Numbered from the stretch's first letter, positions 52,859 to 63,500 are shown. The stretch: 64,000 bases of DNA from Bacteroidales bacterium (GCA_910575495.1 CAJTFS010000005.1:106595-170594); one strand, 5' to 3'. Translations and numbers: made by a program. Notes: generated by a model not told the origin, from the letters alone.

Positions 52859-53187
52859 TGTCTTTCTTCCTTTCGTTGTCGTTTGAACAGACGGGTTATC
52901 CGCCGCCGGTTGATAAGGTATCGGGGATGGCTCCGTGCCGCTCCTAATTTCATCAGCCCGTGTTCACCGTACCGGGCGTTCAGCGCGAAGGTCTGCCATA
53001 CAAGGAGGGAGGACGATGCCGCGCCGAAGCCGATACATATCCACTGGTCGATACCGACCATGTAGAGGATGACGAACAGGACGAAGAGAGCCAGCAGACC
53101 TCCGCAGAAGATGAAGAGGTACTGTGCCTTCAAGCCCTTGAACTCTACCGGACGGCCGATACCCTTGTTGATTGGGTATTCAGCCAT
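52855..53187 (-). CDS. traF: Conjugative transposon protein TraF (DUF4133)
   Basis: 110 residues: YPINKGIGRPVEFKGLKAQY, then two adjacent membrane helices (LFIFCGGLLALFVLFVILYM; WICIGFGAASSSLLVWQTFA) and a basic tail (RYLINRRRITRLFKRQRKEE). This is the VirB3-like DUF4133 pattern. Coupled to traG. Confidence 0.9.
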   Translation of the reverse strand: MAEYPINKGIGRPVEFKGLKAQYLFIFCGGLLALFVLFVILYMVGIDQWICIGFGAASSSLLVWQTFALNARYGEHGLMKLGAARSHPRYLINRRRITRLFKRQRKEERQ

Positions 53188-53197
53188 ACATTATTTA

Positions 53198-53515
53198 TTA
53201 AAGGAAGAATGAGCGCAGGATGGTGGCGGCAACAATCAGGAAGATGCACGCGCCGAACCACGAGGCGGCTGTCTTGCTGGTGTCGGGGTCGCCCGATGAA
53301 AACTTGCCGTACACTTTTACGCCCCCGATAAGCCCGACGACTGCACCGATGGCGTATATCAGTTTAGTTCCGGGGTCGAAATAAGAACTCACCATAGAGG
53401 TGGCTTCGTTGATGCCCGCGATGCCGTTTCCCTGCGCGAAAGCGGAGGCGGTTGCGGCGATGACAAGTGCCGCGGAGAGGATTGCTTTTCTGTTTTTCAA
53501 GATGTTCTTGTTCAT
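53198..53515 (-). CDS. traE: Conjugative transposon protein TraE (DUF4134)
   Basis: 105 residues, VirB2-like candidate pilin. Signal region (AILSAALVIAATASAFAQGN) followed by two hydrophobic helices (LIYAIGAVVGLIGGVKVYGK; WFGACIFLIVAATILRSFFL), with the DUF4134 motif GINEATSMVSSYFDPG. Upstream 53516-53716 is a gene-free gap of 200 bp. Confidence 0.9.
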   Translation of the reverse strand: MNKNILKNRKAILSAALVIAATASAFAQGNGIAGINEATSMVSSYFDPGTKLIYAIGAVVGLIGGVKVYGKFSSGDPDTSKTAASWFGACIFLIVAATILRSFFL

Positions 53516-53716
53516 AAACTGTTCTTGTTTTTTGCCGTCAAAAGGGTGGATGGTCCTTTGTCGGGCGGTTGATACTTTGTTTCTTTACTTTGGTTTTAGT
53601 GGATGCCCGTTTGTTTCCACGGACGTGGGCGTGTCCGTTGCGGATGGGGATGCGCCTTGCGTTTCCTCGCCGCGTGGGTTGATGTCATTCTTTCATGTTC
53701 ATTTCTTTTATTGTTG

Positions 53717-54445
53717 TCATACATAGTTGCGAATGTCGAACTCCTCGATGTTGTCCGGCACGACGAACTCCTTTTCAGATTTCTTCAGCCGAATCTCGAT
53801 AAGCCCCTTGATGCGGATGCCTATCTCCGAAGAGCCTTCCATCATTTTCTCGTACAACTCCGTGCCCTCCATGTCGGTGAACACCTTAGCCGCCTTTTCA
53901 CGTTCCGCCTGTGTCGCGTCCGGGTTTTTGGCGGTCTTGCAGGCGTCGTCAATCTCGTCAAAGCTGCTGCCCGAAGCCCGTGGCGTGTCCGAGGCGTCCT
54001 CTTCCGGTTCGTCGTCCCCGTATCCCAGTTCCTCCGGCGGTATGCTCGTGAAGGTCTCATCGAGTTTTTCCTCCGGGACTTGTGCCGGGCGGGATGCGTT
54101 TCCCGTTTTTCCGTCGTCAAAAGTAGCCTCTTCCTCCGACAGCTCAATGCCTTTTTCAATAGTGGCGGCTTCTTGCGTCGGTATGGCAGCGGTTGTCCGG
54201 GTGGATGCCATCCTGAAACGGCTCTTGCCGATGATGTCCGCCTTTTCCGCAGGGACTTCCTCGTGTGCCGCTATGCGTTTAGCCTCATTCCCGTCCAGTG
54301 ACCGCCATAATCCGACAATGCCCTTGAAGAAGCGGACAATCCGCGTGTCCATGATGCGCTCGTAAAGGAGCAGGAACAGGAACCAGAGGTTGCAGCCGAC
54401 CGATACCGCCAGCAGAATGTCTGTCATGCTGATTGTGTAATTCAT
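53717..54445 (-). CDS. traD: TraD-position protein (DUF4122-like)
   Basis: 242 residues from ATG 54445. One N-terminal membrane helix (ILLAVSVGCNLWFLFLLLYE), then MDTRIVRFFKGIVGLWRSLD and a long acidic, low-complexity middle (EELGYGDDEPEEDASD) before a charged C-terminus. The symbol is by position between traC and traE and by likeness to DUF4122; function unknown. Confidence 0.72.
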   Translation of the reverse strand: MNYTISMTDILLAVSVGCNLWFLFLLLYERIMDTRIVRFFKGIVGLWRSLDGNEAKRIAAHEEVPAEKADIIGKSRFRMASTRTTAAIPTQEAATIEKGIELSEEEATFDDGKTGNASRPAQVPEEKLDETFTSIPPEELGYGDDEPEEDASDTPRASGSSFDEIDDACKTAKNPDATQAEREKAAKVFTDMEGTELYEKMMEGSSEIGIRIKGLIEIRLKKSEKEFVVPDNIEEFDIRNYV

Positions 54446-54461
54446 ATCCTTCCGTTTTTGG

Positions 54462-54821
54462 TTAGAATACTGAATTGTAATTTCGGGCATAAAGGCTCTT
54501 TATCGCATCTTCGCACTGGTTGAAGTGGTGCGTCAGCACATGGTCGATGTAAGCGGACAGCGTAAGCCGGTCATGCCCGATTACACGGGTGATACGCATG
54601 ATACGCTCGTGGTACTCCGGGCGCACATACGCCATCTTCCCCTCACGTGCCTTTACTTCCGGGTCGCGGATGAACAGGCGTTCATAGTCCTTCTCACTGC
54701 ATTTGCCGCTTACCGGGACAGGCGACAGTATTTCCACACTCGCCTGCACTTGGGTAAACATACCTCCGCAGTCTTGCTGTGGTCTTTTTTCATTCGGTGT
54801 CATTTCTTTTTCCATTTTCAA
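54462..54821 (-). CDS. traC: DUF3408 protein (TraC position)
   Basis: 119 residues. The C-terminal part has the DUF3408 pattern: YERLFIRDPEVKAREGKMAY, then VRPEYHERIMRITRVIGHDR and LSAYIDHVLTHHFNQCEDAI. DUF3408 proteins look like ribbon-helix-helix DNA-binding proteins and accompany ParA-type TraA. Overlaps the preceding gene by 4 bp; a paralogue of its upstream neighbour. Confidence 0.82.
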   Translation of the reverse strand: MKMEKEMTPNEKRPQQDCGGMFTQVQASVEILSPVPVSGKCSEKDYERLFIRDPEVKAREGKMAYVRPEYHERIMRITRVIGHDRLTLSAYIDHVLTHHFNQCEDAIKSLYARNYNSVF

Positions 54822-55264
54822 ATCAGATCTTCACGTTGTTTCTTGTACAGTTCGTTGATTCTCTCCTTGTGCTGTTCCAGATGCTGGCGCAGCACGGTAT
54901 CCACATATCCGCCTACTGAGATTTCCCCTCCGGCGATGTCGTTCACGATTCTGAGGATCTTGCCGTGGACGTCACGGCTGATATAGACACATTGGCGGGT
55001 CTTTATCTCGTTGCGGCGCAGGAATAGCTCGTTGTAGTCCTCGTCCTGCCTTTTCCGGCGTCCACTTTCCCTCTGCGCTTTTTCCCGTGTTACGGGTTGC
55101 ACAGGAGATGGTTCCGGTGCGGCGGTGTCCTCTTCGGTCGGTGCAGCTGCGGGTACTTCCTGTGCGGGGCGCAGTGTCCCGTCCTGTGTGCGCCGCCCGA
55201 TGGAGGCTAACAGCAGTTCCTCGTCGATGCCTTCCGTGTTCACTTTCCTGCTGCCCATGCTCAC
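54818..55264 (-). CDS. traB: DUF3408 protein (TraB position)
   Basis: 148 residues; Pro- and Glu-rich linker (about 35-70), then the DUF3408 domain YNELFLRRNEIKTRQCVYIS, RDVHGKILRIVNDIAGGEIS and VGGYVDTVLRQHLEQHKERI. Similar in its second half to the TraC-position protein, so the pair arose by duplication. ATG overlaps the traA stop; a start 6 bases later (55258) is also possible. Confidence 0.82.
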   Translation of the reverse strand: MSMGSRKVNTEGIDEELLLASIGRRTQDGTLRPAQEVPAAAPTEEDTAAPEPSPVQPVTREKAQRESGRRKRQDEDYNELFLRRNEIKTRQCVYISRDVHGKILRIVNDIAGGEISVGGYVDTVLRQHLEQHKERINELYKKQREDLI

Positions 55265-56022
55265 TGCGGTCTGATGATGTCGCTTATCTCTTCGGAAAAC
55301 TCCCGGATGCCACTCCCTTTCAGCAGTGCCGTGTCCATCGGGAAGATGGTGGAGCGGAAAACGCTCTTGCGCTCTTCCGAAAGGTCACGGCGGAACTTCT
55401 TGCTGTCGGGCAAGCGGGTGGAAAGTACCGGAAAGCCCATTTCGGCTATCACTTCCTCGTAGATGCCGTACAAGTCGTTCCTCTCCCTGCCGTCCACCAT
55501 CGTCCAGAACAGATGCAGCCCCTTTGTTTTCGCCTGTCCGGTAGTCATCAGCCTGTCGCGGAACATCGTGACGAATTTCAGGGTACTCTCCACGACAAAG
55601 CGGTCGGCACTCAGCGGAGTGAAAATGTAGTCCATCTGCGAGAGCGTCTTTATCACGCCGTTGCTTCGGAGTGTGCCGGGCATGTCGAAGAACACCACGT
55701 CGGGTTTCACGTCCTCAGTGGCAATCATCCTCTCGGCATCGTCGAGGGCGTTCACCGCATTGCTTTTGACGATGGTGTAGGCGTTCTTTTTGATCCGGCG
55801 GAAATGGTCGCAAGCGAGAGCCTTGAAGTAGGTGCTGCTGTCGATAAGCCCCATTTCGTGTTCGCGCAGCCCGTGGATGCTGTGCTGCGGGTCGTCGCAG
55901 TCCACGACGGCGACATTGTAGCCTTTCACGTTGTGCAGGTAGCTGGCGGCAAGTGCCGTGACAGTGGATTTGCCGATGCCACCTTTCTGTGTTGCGAATG
56001 CAACGAAGATTTCCTTACTCAT
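55261..56022 (-). CDS. traA: TraA, ParA-family ATPase
   Basis: 253 residues from ATG 56022. The deviant Walker A lies at the N-terminus (FATQKGGIGKSTVTALAASY), with Walker A' VAVVDCDDPQHS and Walker B PDVVFFDMPGTLRSNGVIK. First gene of the tra operon, before the two DUF3408 genes, as in CTnDOT. A longer frame upstream (to 56346) shows no family sequence. It may position the element DNA or regulate transfer. Confidence 0.9.
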   Translation of the reverse strand: MSKEIFVAFATQKGGIGKSTVTALAASYLHNVKGYNVAVVDCDDPQHSIHGLREHEMGLIDSSTYFKALACDHFRRIKKNAYTIVKSNAVNALDDAERMIATEDVKPDVVFFDMPGTLRSNGVIKTLSQMDYIFTPLSADRFVVESTLKFVTMFRDRLMTTGQAKTKGLHLFWTMVDGRERNDLYGIYEEVIAEMGFPVLSTRLPDSKKFRRDLSEERKSVFRSTIFPMDTALLKGSGIREFSEEISDIIRPQ

Positions 56023-56346
56023 AGTTCCATTTATTTTAATTGTTGATGATTTGTTTTTCTGTTTCCATACGGATTTGGCTGTCGCACCATCCGCTTCCGT
56101 GACTACACACGCAGGCGGGTCGTCGCGTATCCGGTTCTGTGGTGAAGCGGTGCGTCGGACAAATGGTGATTGACGACATTGCGTCATGAAGTCATTGAAT
56201 CCATACGTCACCGAATTGTCGGAGAACCGGGTTTCCGACGGTTCGGGTATCCGTTTCGGCAAGTATCCGAAGAAGCGGATTTCCGGGTATTTGAATGTTC
56301 CGTTTATCATATCTTCAAATCGTTCGTTTCTTGAATCATGCTGCAA

Positions 56347-56731
56347 ATAAACAAGTATATTTTGGAACCTGTATCACTTCTCCGGCAAGTGGCGGCACGT
56401 TGCGCCGGTTGGCAGTCATTGACCGGGTCAAGCATCTGTCCGATACCGCTTTAAGGGCGTAACTTTGCACCCGGACAGCAGGGTTCGCCGATGACGCGCG
56501 GCCCGGAGTCCTGAAAGGTATTTTCCCAATCCGTCCCCTGACGGATTTTTATGTTCACCTGAACATAGCAAGATGTCTTTTCAGCCGCTCAAAATATTTT
56601 GAGCAGCCACGAAAAGCACTTGCCCTTGCAGGGGGCGGGCTTTCCCTCCGAAGTCGGGAAGCCTTTCAGAACTGCGGTGCTGTAATCCGAAGCGGCGGCT
56701 TATGCCGTCAATCCGCTAAATCCAAAGTAAT
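56347..56731. other. Probable origin of transfer region
   Basis: Gene-free DNA between the divergent tra and mob operons, where CTnDOT-type elements carry oriT. It holds ATGTTCACCTGAACAT (56551-56566), the perfect palindrome GCTCAAAATATTTTGAGC (56587-56604) and smaller repeats (TTCCCTCCGAAGTCGGGAA, near 56651). The nick site cannot be fixed from sequence alone. Bases 56023-56346 upstream of traA likewise lack a convincing gene. Confidence 0.55.
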
Positions 56732-57160
56732 ATGAAAGAGAAAAGGAAAAGCAAATCAGGGAGAAATCCCAAACTTGATCCGGCGGTGTACCGGTACACC
56801 GTCCGTTTCAACGAGGAGGAACACAACCGTTTCCTCGCCATGTTCGGAAAATCGGGTGTCTATGCACGGTCTGTTTTCCTCAAAGCGCACTTCTTCGGGC
56901 AACCGTTCAAGGTGCTGAAGGTGGACAAGACGTTGGTGGACTATTACACCAAACTGTCGGATTTTCATGCACAATTCCGTGCCGTGGGTACGAATTACAA
57001 CCAAGTCGTGAAGGAACTGAGGCTGCATTTTTCAGAGAAAAAGGCGATGGCGTTGCTCTACAAATTAGAGCAACACACCGTCGAACTCGTGAAACTGAGC
57101 CGCCGGATTGTGGAACTTTCAAGGGAAATGGAGGCAAAATGGTCGCAAAAATCAGTGTAG
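56732..57160 (+). CDS. mobA: Mobilization protein MobA (relaxosome accessory)
   Basis: 142 residues. A basic start (KEKRKSKSGRNPKLDPAVYR) is followed by a ribbon-helix-helix-like part (YTVRFNEEEHNRFLAMFGKS) and a helical C-terminal half with NYNQVVKELRLHFSEKKA, typical of MobC/MobA accessory proteins that bind oriT. Overlaps the relaxase gene by 22 bp. Confidence 0.85.
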   Translation: MKEKRKSKSGRNPKLDPAVYRYTVRFNEEEHNRFLAMFGKSGVYARSVFLKAHFFGQPFKVLKVDKTLVDYYTKLSDFHAQFRAVGTNYNQVVKELRLHFSEKKAMALLYKLEQHTVELVKLSRRIVELSREMEAKWSQKSV

Positions 57161-58386
57161 GAAGTTCGTTGTACGGCGCGATTGCCTACAACGGGGAGAA
57201 GATTAACGAGGCGCAGGGGCGGCTTCTCACCACCAACCGCATCTACAATGACGGTTCGGGAACGGTGGACATAGGCAAGGCGATGGAGGGTTTTCTCACC
57301 TTCCTGCCACCGCAGATGAAGATCGAGAAGCCGGTGGTGCATATCTCTCTCAACCCGCACCCGGAGGATGTGCTGACCGATATTGAGTTGCAGAATATCG
57401 CCCGCGAGTATCTGGAAAAACTCGGTTTCGGAAACCAGCCTTATCTTGTATTCAAGCACGAGGACATCGACCGCCACCACCTGCACATCGTGACGGTCAA
57501 CGTGGACGAGAACGGGAAAAGGCTCAACCGGGATTTTCTCTACCGCCGCAGCGACCGTATCCGCAGGGAACTGGAACAGAAGTACGGATTGCATCCGGCA
57601 GAACGTAAAAATCAGAGATTGGATAATCCGTTGCGCAAGGTGGCCGCATCGGCAGGTGATGTGAAGAAGCAGGTAGGCAACACCGTGAAGGCTCTGAATG
57701 GGCAGTACCGTTTCCAGACGATGGGCGAATACCGTGCGCTCCTTTCCTTATATAATATGACGGTGGAGGAAGCGAGGGGCAACGTGCGCGGACGGGAGTA
57801 TCACGGGCTGGTCTATTCCGTCACGGACGACAAGGGTAACAAGGTGGGCAACCCGTTCAAATCCTCGCTTTTCGGGAAGTCCGCAGGCTATGAAGCCGTA
57901 CAGAAGAAGTTTGTCCGTTCCAAATCGGAAATCAAGGATAGGAAACTGGCAGACATGACGAAACGCACCGTCCTTTCCGTGCTGCAAGGCACTTATGACA
58001 AGGACAAATTTGTATCCCAACTCAAAGAGAAGGGCATCGACACCGTACTGCGCTACACAGAGGAAGGGCGCATCTATGGGGCTACCTTCATCGACCACCG
58101 CACGGGATGCGTGCTGAACGGTTCGCGCATGGGTAAGGAGCTTTCGGCGAATGCCTTGCAGGAACACTTCACCCTGCCATACGCCGGACAACCGCCGATA
58201 CCGCTATCCATCCCTGTGGATGCTGCGGACAAGGCACACGGGCAGACCGCCTACGACAGTGAAGATATATCGGGCGGTATGGGCTTGCTCACTCCCGAAG
58301 GTCCGGCGGTAGATGCCGAGGAAGAGGCTTTCATCCGGGCGATGAAGCGCAAAAAGAAGAAAAAACGCAAGGGCTTGGGTATGTAA
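57139..58386 (+). CDS. mobB: Relaxase MobB (MOBP-type)
   Basis: 415 residues. Nicks oriT and leads the strand into the recipient. The relaxase domain occupies the first about 180 residues. Motif I is probably around SSLYGAIAYNGEKINEAQG with Tyr; the metal-binding motif III is HEDIDRHHLHIVTVNVDENG (HxxxxHxH). The C-terminal region is basic (RAMKRKKKKKRKGL at the end). ATG 57139 overlaps mobA. It is followed 30 bp later by the coupling protein gene. Confidence 0.93.
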   Translation: MVAKISVGSSLYGAIAYNGEKINEAQGRLLTTNRIYNDGSGTVDIGKAMEGFLTFLPPQMKIEKPVVHISLNPHPEDVLTDIELQNIAREYLEKLGFGNQPYLVFKHEDIDRHHLHIVTVNVDENGKRLNRDFLYRRSDRIRRELEQKYGLHPAERKNQRLDNPLRKVAASAGDVKKQVGNTVKALNGQYRFQTMGEYRALLSLYNMTVEEARGNVRGREYHGLVYSVTDDKGNKVGNPFKSSLFGKSAGYEAVQKKFVRSKSEIKDRKLADMTKRTVLSVLQGTYDKDKFVSQLKEKGIDTVLRYTEEGRIYGATFIDHRTGCVLNGSRMGKELSANALQEHFTLPYAGQPPIPLSIPVDAADKAHGQTAYDSEDISGGMGLLTPEGPAVDAEEEAFIRAMKRKKKKKRKGLGM

Positions 58387-58416
58387 TCAGAGTATCAACA
58401 ATTAAAAAATCAATGT

Positions 58417-60435
58417 ATGTCACAACAAGAAGACGATTTGAGGGCATTGGCGAAAATCATGGATTTTCTGCGTGCCGTGAGTATCATTTTAGTGGTCATG
58501 AACGTGTACTGGTTCTGCTACGAAGCCATCCGGCTGTGGGGCGTGAACATCGGCGTGGTGGACAAAATCCTTCTGAACTTCGACCGCACGGCGGGGCTGT
58601 TCCATTCCATTCTCTACACGAAGCTGTTTTCCGTCCTTTTGCTTGCCTTGTCCTGTCTGGGTACGAAGGGTGTCAAGGGTGAGAAAATCACTTGGGGGAG
58701 AATCTGGACAGCATTTGCCGTCGGGTTCGTGCTGTTTTTCCTGAACTGGTGGTTGCTGCCCCTGCCGCTGCCGCTTGAAGCGGTGACGGGACTGTATGTC
58801 CTTACCATTGGAACGGGCTATGTCTGCCTGTTGATGGGTGGTCTGTGGATGAGCCGCCTGTTGAAACACAATTTGATGGAGGATGTTTTCAACAACGAGA
58901 ACGAGAGTTTCATGCAGGAAACGAGGCTTATCGAAAGCGAGTATTCGGTCAATCTGCCGACACGTTTCTATTACAGGAAACGCTGGAACAACGGTTGGAT
59001 CAATGTAGTTAATCCCTTCCGTGCGTCCATCGTGTTGGGTACGCCGGGCAGCGGCAAGTCCTATGCCGTGGTAAACAATTTTATCAAGCAACAGATTGAA
59101 AAGGGCTTTAGTCAATACATCTACGATTTCAAGTATCCCGACCTATCTACTATTGCCTACAACCATTTGCTGAACCACCCGGACGGCTACAAGGTAAAGC
59201 CGAAGTTCTATGTGATCAACTTCGACGACCCGCGACGCTCTCATCGGTGCAATCCCATTCACCCGGATTTTATGGAAGATATTACGGATGCCTATGAGAG
59301 TGCCTACACAATAATGCTCAACCTCAATAAAACGTGGGTGCAAAAGCAGGGCGACTTCTTCGTGGAGTCACCTATCATTCTGTTTGCCAGTATTATCTGG
59401 TATCTCAAAATCTATCAGAACGGGAAGTTTTGCACGTTTCCCCATGCTATCGAGTTTCTGAACCGCCGTTACGAGGATATATTTCCGATACTGACCTCTT
59501 ATCCGGAGCTGGAGAACTACCTTTCGCCGTTCATGGATGCGTGGCTTGGAGGGGCTGCGGAGCAGCTCATGGGTCAGATAGCGTCGGCAAAAATCCCGCT
59601 TTCGAGGATGATTTCACCGCAGCTCTACTGGGTGATGTCAGACAGCGAGTTTACGCTGGACATCAACAATCCCGAAGAGCCGAAAATCCTCTGCGTGGGT
59701 AACAATCCCGACCGTCAGAATATCTACGGTGCGGCACTCGGTCTGTATAATTCCCGTATCGTGAAGCTCATCAACAAGAAGGGGATGCTGAAGTCATCGG
59801 TCATCATCGACGAGTTGCCCACAATATACTTCAAAGGGTTGGACAATCTTATAGCTACCGCCCGAAGCAACAAGGTTGCCGTGTGTCTGGGCTTTCAGGA
59901 TTTCAGCCAGTTAGTGCGTGACTACGGGGACAAAGAGGCGAAAGTGGTGATGAACACTGTCGGCAATATTTTCTCCGGTCAGGTGGTGGGGGAAACAGCC
60001 AAGACGCTCTCCGAGCGGTTCGGTAAGGTGTTGCAGAAACGGCAGTCCATCTCCATCAACCGGCAGGATGTTTCCACCTCCATCAACACGCAGATGGACG
60101 CGCTCATTCCACCGAGTAAGATTTCCGGGCTTACGCAGGGAATGTTTGTCGGTTCTGTATCCGACAACTTCAACGAGCGTATCGAGCAGAAGATTTTTCA
60201 TTGCGAGATTGTGGTGGATGCCGAAAAGGTGAAACGGGAAGAAAGTGCCTACAAGAAAATTCCCGTCATTACAAACTTCACGGACGAGGACGGCAACGAC
60301 CGCATGAAGGAAACGGTGCAGGCGAACTACCGGCGCATCAAGGAAGAGGTGAAGCAGATTGTGCAGGAGGAACTGGAGCGTATCAAAAACGATCCGGTGC
60401 TGTGTAAACTGCTACCAGATAATGAGACTGTCTAA
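58417..60435 (+). CDS. mobC: Type IV coupling protein MobC (VirD4/TraG-type)
   Basis: 672 residues; brings the relaxosome to the channel. The N-terminus has several membrane helices (VSIILVVMNVYWFCYEAIRL; WTAFAVGFVLFFLNWWLLPL; LYVLTIGTGYVCLLMGGLWM). Walker A ASIVLGTPGSGKSYAVVNNF and Walker B SSVIIDELPTIYFKGLDNLI are clear, and FQDFSQLVRDYG follows. The final codon and stop lie inside a MITE-like element (starts at 60430), so the last residue may not be original. Confidence 0.94.
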   Translation: MSQQEDDLRALAKIMDFLRAVSIILVVMNVYWFCYEAIRLWGVNIGVVDKILLNFDRTAGLFHSILYTKLFSVLLLALSCLGTKGVKGEKITWGRIWTAFAVGFVLFFLNWWLLPLPLPLEAVTGLYVLTIGTGYVCLLMGGLWMSRLLKHNLMEDVFNNENESFMQETRLIESEYSVNLPTRFYYRKRWNNGWINVVNPFRASIVLGTPGSGKSYAVVNNFIKQQIEKGFSQYIYDFKYPDLSTIAYNHLLNHPDGYKVKPKFYVINFDDPRRSHRCNPIHPDFMEDITDAYESAYTIMLNLNKTWVQKQGDFFVESPIILFASIIWYLKIYQNGKFCTFPHAIEFLNRRYEDIFPILTSYPELENYLSPFMDAWLGGAAEQLMGQIASAKIPLSRMISPQLYWVMSDSEFTLDINNPEEPKILCVGNNPDRQNIYGAALGLYNSRIVKLINKKGMLKSSVIIDELPTIYFKGLDNLIATARSNKVAVCLGFQDFSQLVRDYGDKEAKVVMNTVGNIFSGQVVGETAKTLSERFGKVLQKRQSISINRQDVSTSINTQMDALIPPSKISGLTQGMFVGSVSDNFNERIEQKIFHCEIVVDAEKVKREESAYKKIPVITNFTDEDGNDRMKETVQANYRRIKEEVKQIVQEELERIKNDPVLCKLLPDNETV

Positions 60436-60560
60436 CAAGTCCCCAAAATTGAAAATTATCCCTATCGAAGTTTGAAGTGACCCCCAAAAGTTGGATACAA
60501 TTTTTTTGGGGGGCACTTCAGTTCTGACGGGTAAAATCGTAAAATTCGGACTTGTTAGAC
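60430..60560. mobile_element. MITE-like element, 131 bp
   Basis: Perfect 13-bp terminal inverted repeats GTCTAACAAGTCC (60430-60442) and GGACTTGTTAGAC (60548-60560). Inside is a second inverted repeat: GAAGTGACCCCCAAAA (from 60473) with TTTTGGGGGGCACTTC (to 60519). It has no coding capacity. It supplies the TAA stop of mobC. Confidence 0.7.
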
Positions 60561-60566
60561 AAATAC

Positions 60567-63500
60567 TTACGCGGTTTCAACCTCAGGTACTGAATCTATC
60601 GAATTGACAAATTTAACCAATTGCGGATCTGAATCTTTTTGTATGAGGTTTCGGAGACTCTTTTTCAATTCATAAGCATCATCCCCTGCTGTATTTATTA
60701 AATCCATATAAAAATCTTTGTTTTGCAGAATCAATGAACGGCATGCCCCATCGGAAATTACAGGTTTCACTATTTTATCAATAACGTCTCCAGCTTGACT
60801 TTTCAAATTACCATGCGATCTAAGCCATGTTTCGAAAAATTGAAACTTTATTGCATTGATAGTCTTTTTACCGATGCAGAAATCATTTCTTATATCGGTA
60901 ACTGTCGATTTAATTTTTCGTTTATCCAATCTTTCAACTATATTCTTGAAACAATTAGGGAAAGGATTCAAACTTTGAGTTCCAGAAGCAATATCCATCA
61001 GAATCTTTTTGCCAAATTCAGTCAAGTTATCTGGCAAGGATTTGATTTTAGCCAGTAAATGTTTTATTGCGACAAACCAATAATATGATGTATGTGCTGT
61101 TCTTTGGGCGTATAATGTATCAACACTTATTTCAGACAACGCTTCGAACGCTATTTTATTGATATGATCGGTCAGGACATTGCTTATTTTAGTGGTCAAA
61201 TCGTAAAAAGATGCGTCAGGAATTACATCTTTAATATTGTTCTTAGTGATATACTTATCCAAATCGGTATTCCACTCTGCTAAATGCTCGATAAATACCT
61301 CATCCGTTACACCTATTCTGTTCTTAATATCTTCAAATTGGGGCAATATGTCTGAGAGCAATAATTTATAGCCAAGTTTATGATTTACCATGTATTGTAG
61401 TGTTTCATTTAATAGCGGTATATTCCATCCCACACTATTTACTAATAAGTCTCCATGATCCACATAATAGTCCATGAGTTCTGCAACATATTTTATATCT
61501 CCACCCTCTATTAAGGAAACGGAATGACCATGTGCCAATTGCATGGCGACTAAATCGTAATATCCAGACTCTTTAATGTTTCGGCCATCAGTTTCTAATT
61601 CAGAATGCAACTGATTTATGTAGGTTGAATCTAACGTTACAGGTAAAGGTCTTTCTTCGTCAGATGCCAATAAACGATAGGTTGTAAATATAGCCCCTAT
61701 ATTATCTTTATTTACATTCTGTTCATCAATGCAATTCGTGATCGCTTGCAAAAGCGTTGGAAACGTATAGGTAGAATTATCTTTTAACGTTTTTACAATA
61801 TCTGCATGGTCGAAATTATCGGGTAGTAAGTTTGCCAAATAATTATCGAGCGCCTCCGAATTTGTTGCTACTTGATAATATTTATATGCTTTAGTTGTCG
61901 CGTTATCCCGATAGGCAGCATCTGTTGCATTTGCAGCTTGAATATAATCGATAAATGTATTTGGCTTGACTGTTTTTGCTTCAATCAATGACGTAAAATC
62001 GCACGCCAACTTATTTTGCGCAATAAACCTGTCTATTGCATCTAACGTTTTGAAATAGTCGCCGCCATTGAAGTCATTGAACCGAACTATCTTCTTATAT
62101 AATTGAGCAATCACATGGTTTTGGCTTTCCGTGTCTAAATGCAACAGCAGTTCTTGGTATTCGACAGGGAACACCTGCTTCTCTATGGATTCTTTTAATT
62201 TCAATTGTGCTATTCTTTGCCATACACGCAGAATAACATCGCTCTTTCGAGTTAATTTATGCAAACAATGTATAATCTTATCGATAAGCGCATTGTCCAT
62301 ACATTGTATAACTTCTTCTAATACAGTGTCAAATTGTTTATTAGTCTCTGCATATTGATTTATGTCGTGGTCTTCTTCTCCGTTGATGCAGCCTTCAATA
62401 TATTTTTTCAATGGAATTTGTCGAGCATCTTCAACATCGACACCATATACCAAAGCTGCAATTTCGCGTTGTGTTTGCAGATCATTGTTAATTATTGTTT
62501 GAATGCCATTCAGATAGTCGCCGGACAATATTTGTTCTACTGGATTTGCCAGAATATCCGTCTTCTTCAAACAGAACAATGCTATGTTTATCATCAAAAT
62601 TTCGTTACACCACTCTTGTTTAAGAGCGACCATCTCATTGATATATGATATAATTTCCCTAACATTGGCATTAGGATTTACCAATCTGAATATCCGATTT
62701 ATAGTTTCTTTCGCTTCATTTTCTGTTTCTCCAAATGCTTCAACAAACAGTTTGTTGAATATACTTCGATAGTCGGTAATAACAGGAGGAGCAACACGAT
62801 AAACAATAGGGAAAGTTTTATTGATAAAATACTTGGTCAGTTGTTTCGTTTGTTCGTCGGTCTCATCTCCGAATGCACAAGCTAAATGTGTTTCATCGAA
62901 AGGAATAACAGCCCAAACATTTTCAAAACCGCTATCGGCGAAGAACGTATGGATAGAAGACCATAATTCTTTTACTTTTTCAGCGGGGAGACGATCCATG
63001 TTGTCAAAAACAAGGACTAATTTACGTTGTCCTTTTTCCTTGATAAAATCAGAAATGTCTTGCATCCATGTTTTGAACTCGTAAACCGTTGGTTCGTCTT
63101 CGCTCAAAGTCTCATAGCAAACGTCCTTTTCGACTTTATCTTGATAAATAGCTAACATATAACTCCATCCATATTTATGATCTTTGCTATATGCCCATTT
63201 CCAAACGCACAATGCAATAAGAACTGGCAGTGCAGCTATGATAATAGACAATAAAGAAAACCACCATGTTGTGGGTGTAGGTTTTACTGCATACGCAATA
63301 AATGTAAATATCGGAGTTAAAACTGCAACCAAAAATGCCGCAACCATACCATTACTGATAAGGGGATATTTTTCGGTTACGGTCTCCGTTTTACGGGCTA
63401 ATAAATATTTCAGCTTTTCAGACCATGATACGGTTTTCGTACCTCCACCTTTGACTTTTATTGTTGCATTTCCAGATAGGATACCATCATCAATAAGTTT

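Noticed and set aside
56023..56346. 108-codon upstream extension of traA
   Set aside because: ParA-type TraA starts directly before the P-loop (MSKEIFVAFATQKGG); the extension resembles no known domain and TTG/ATG choices there lack support.
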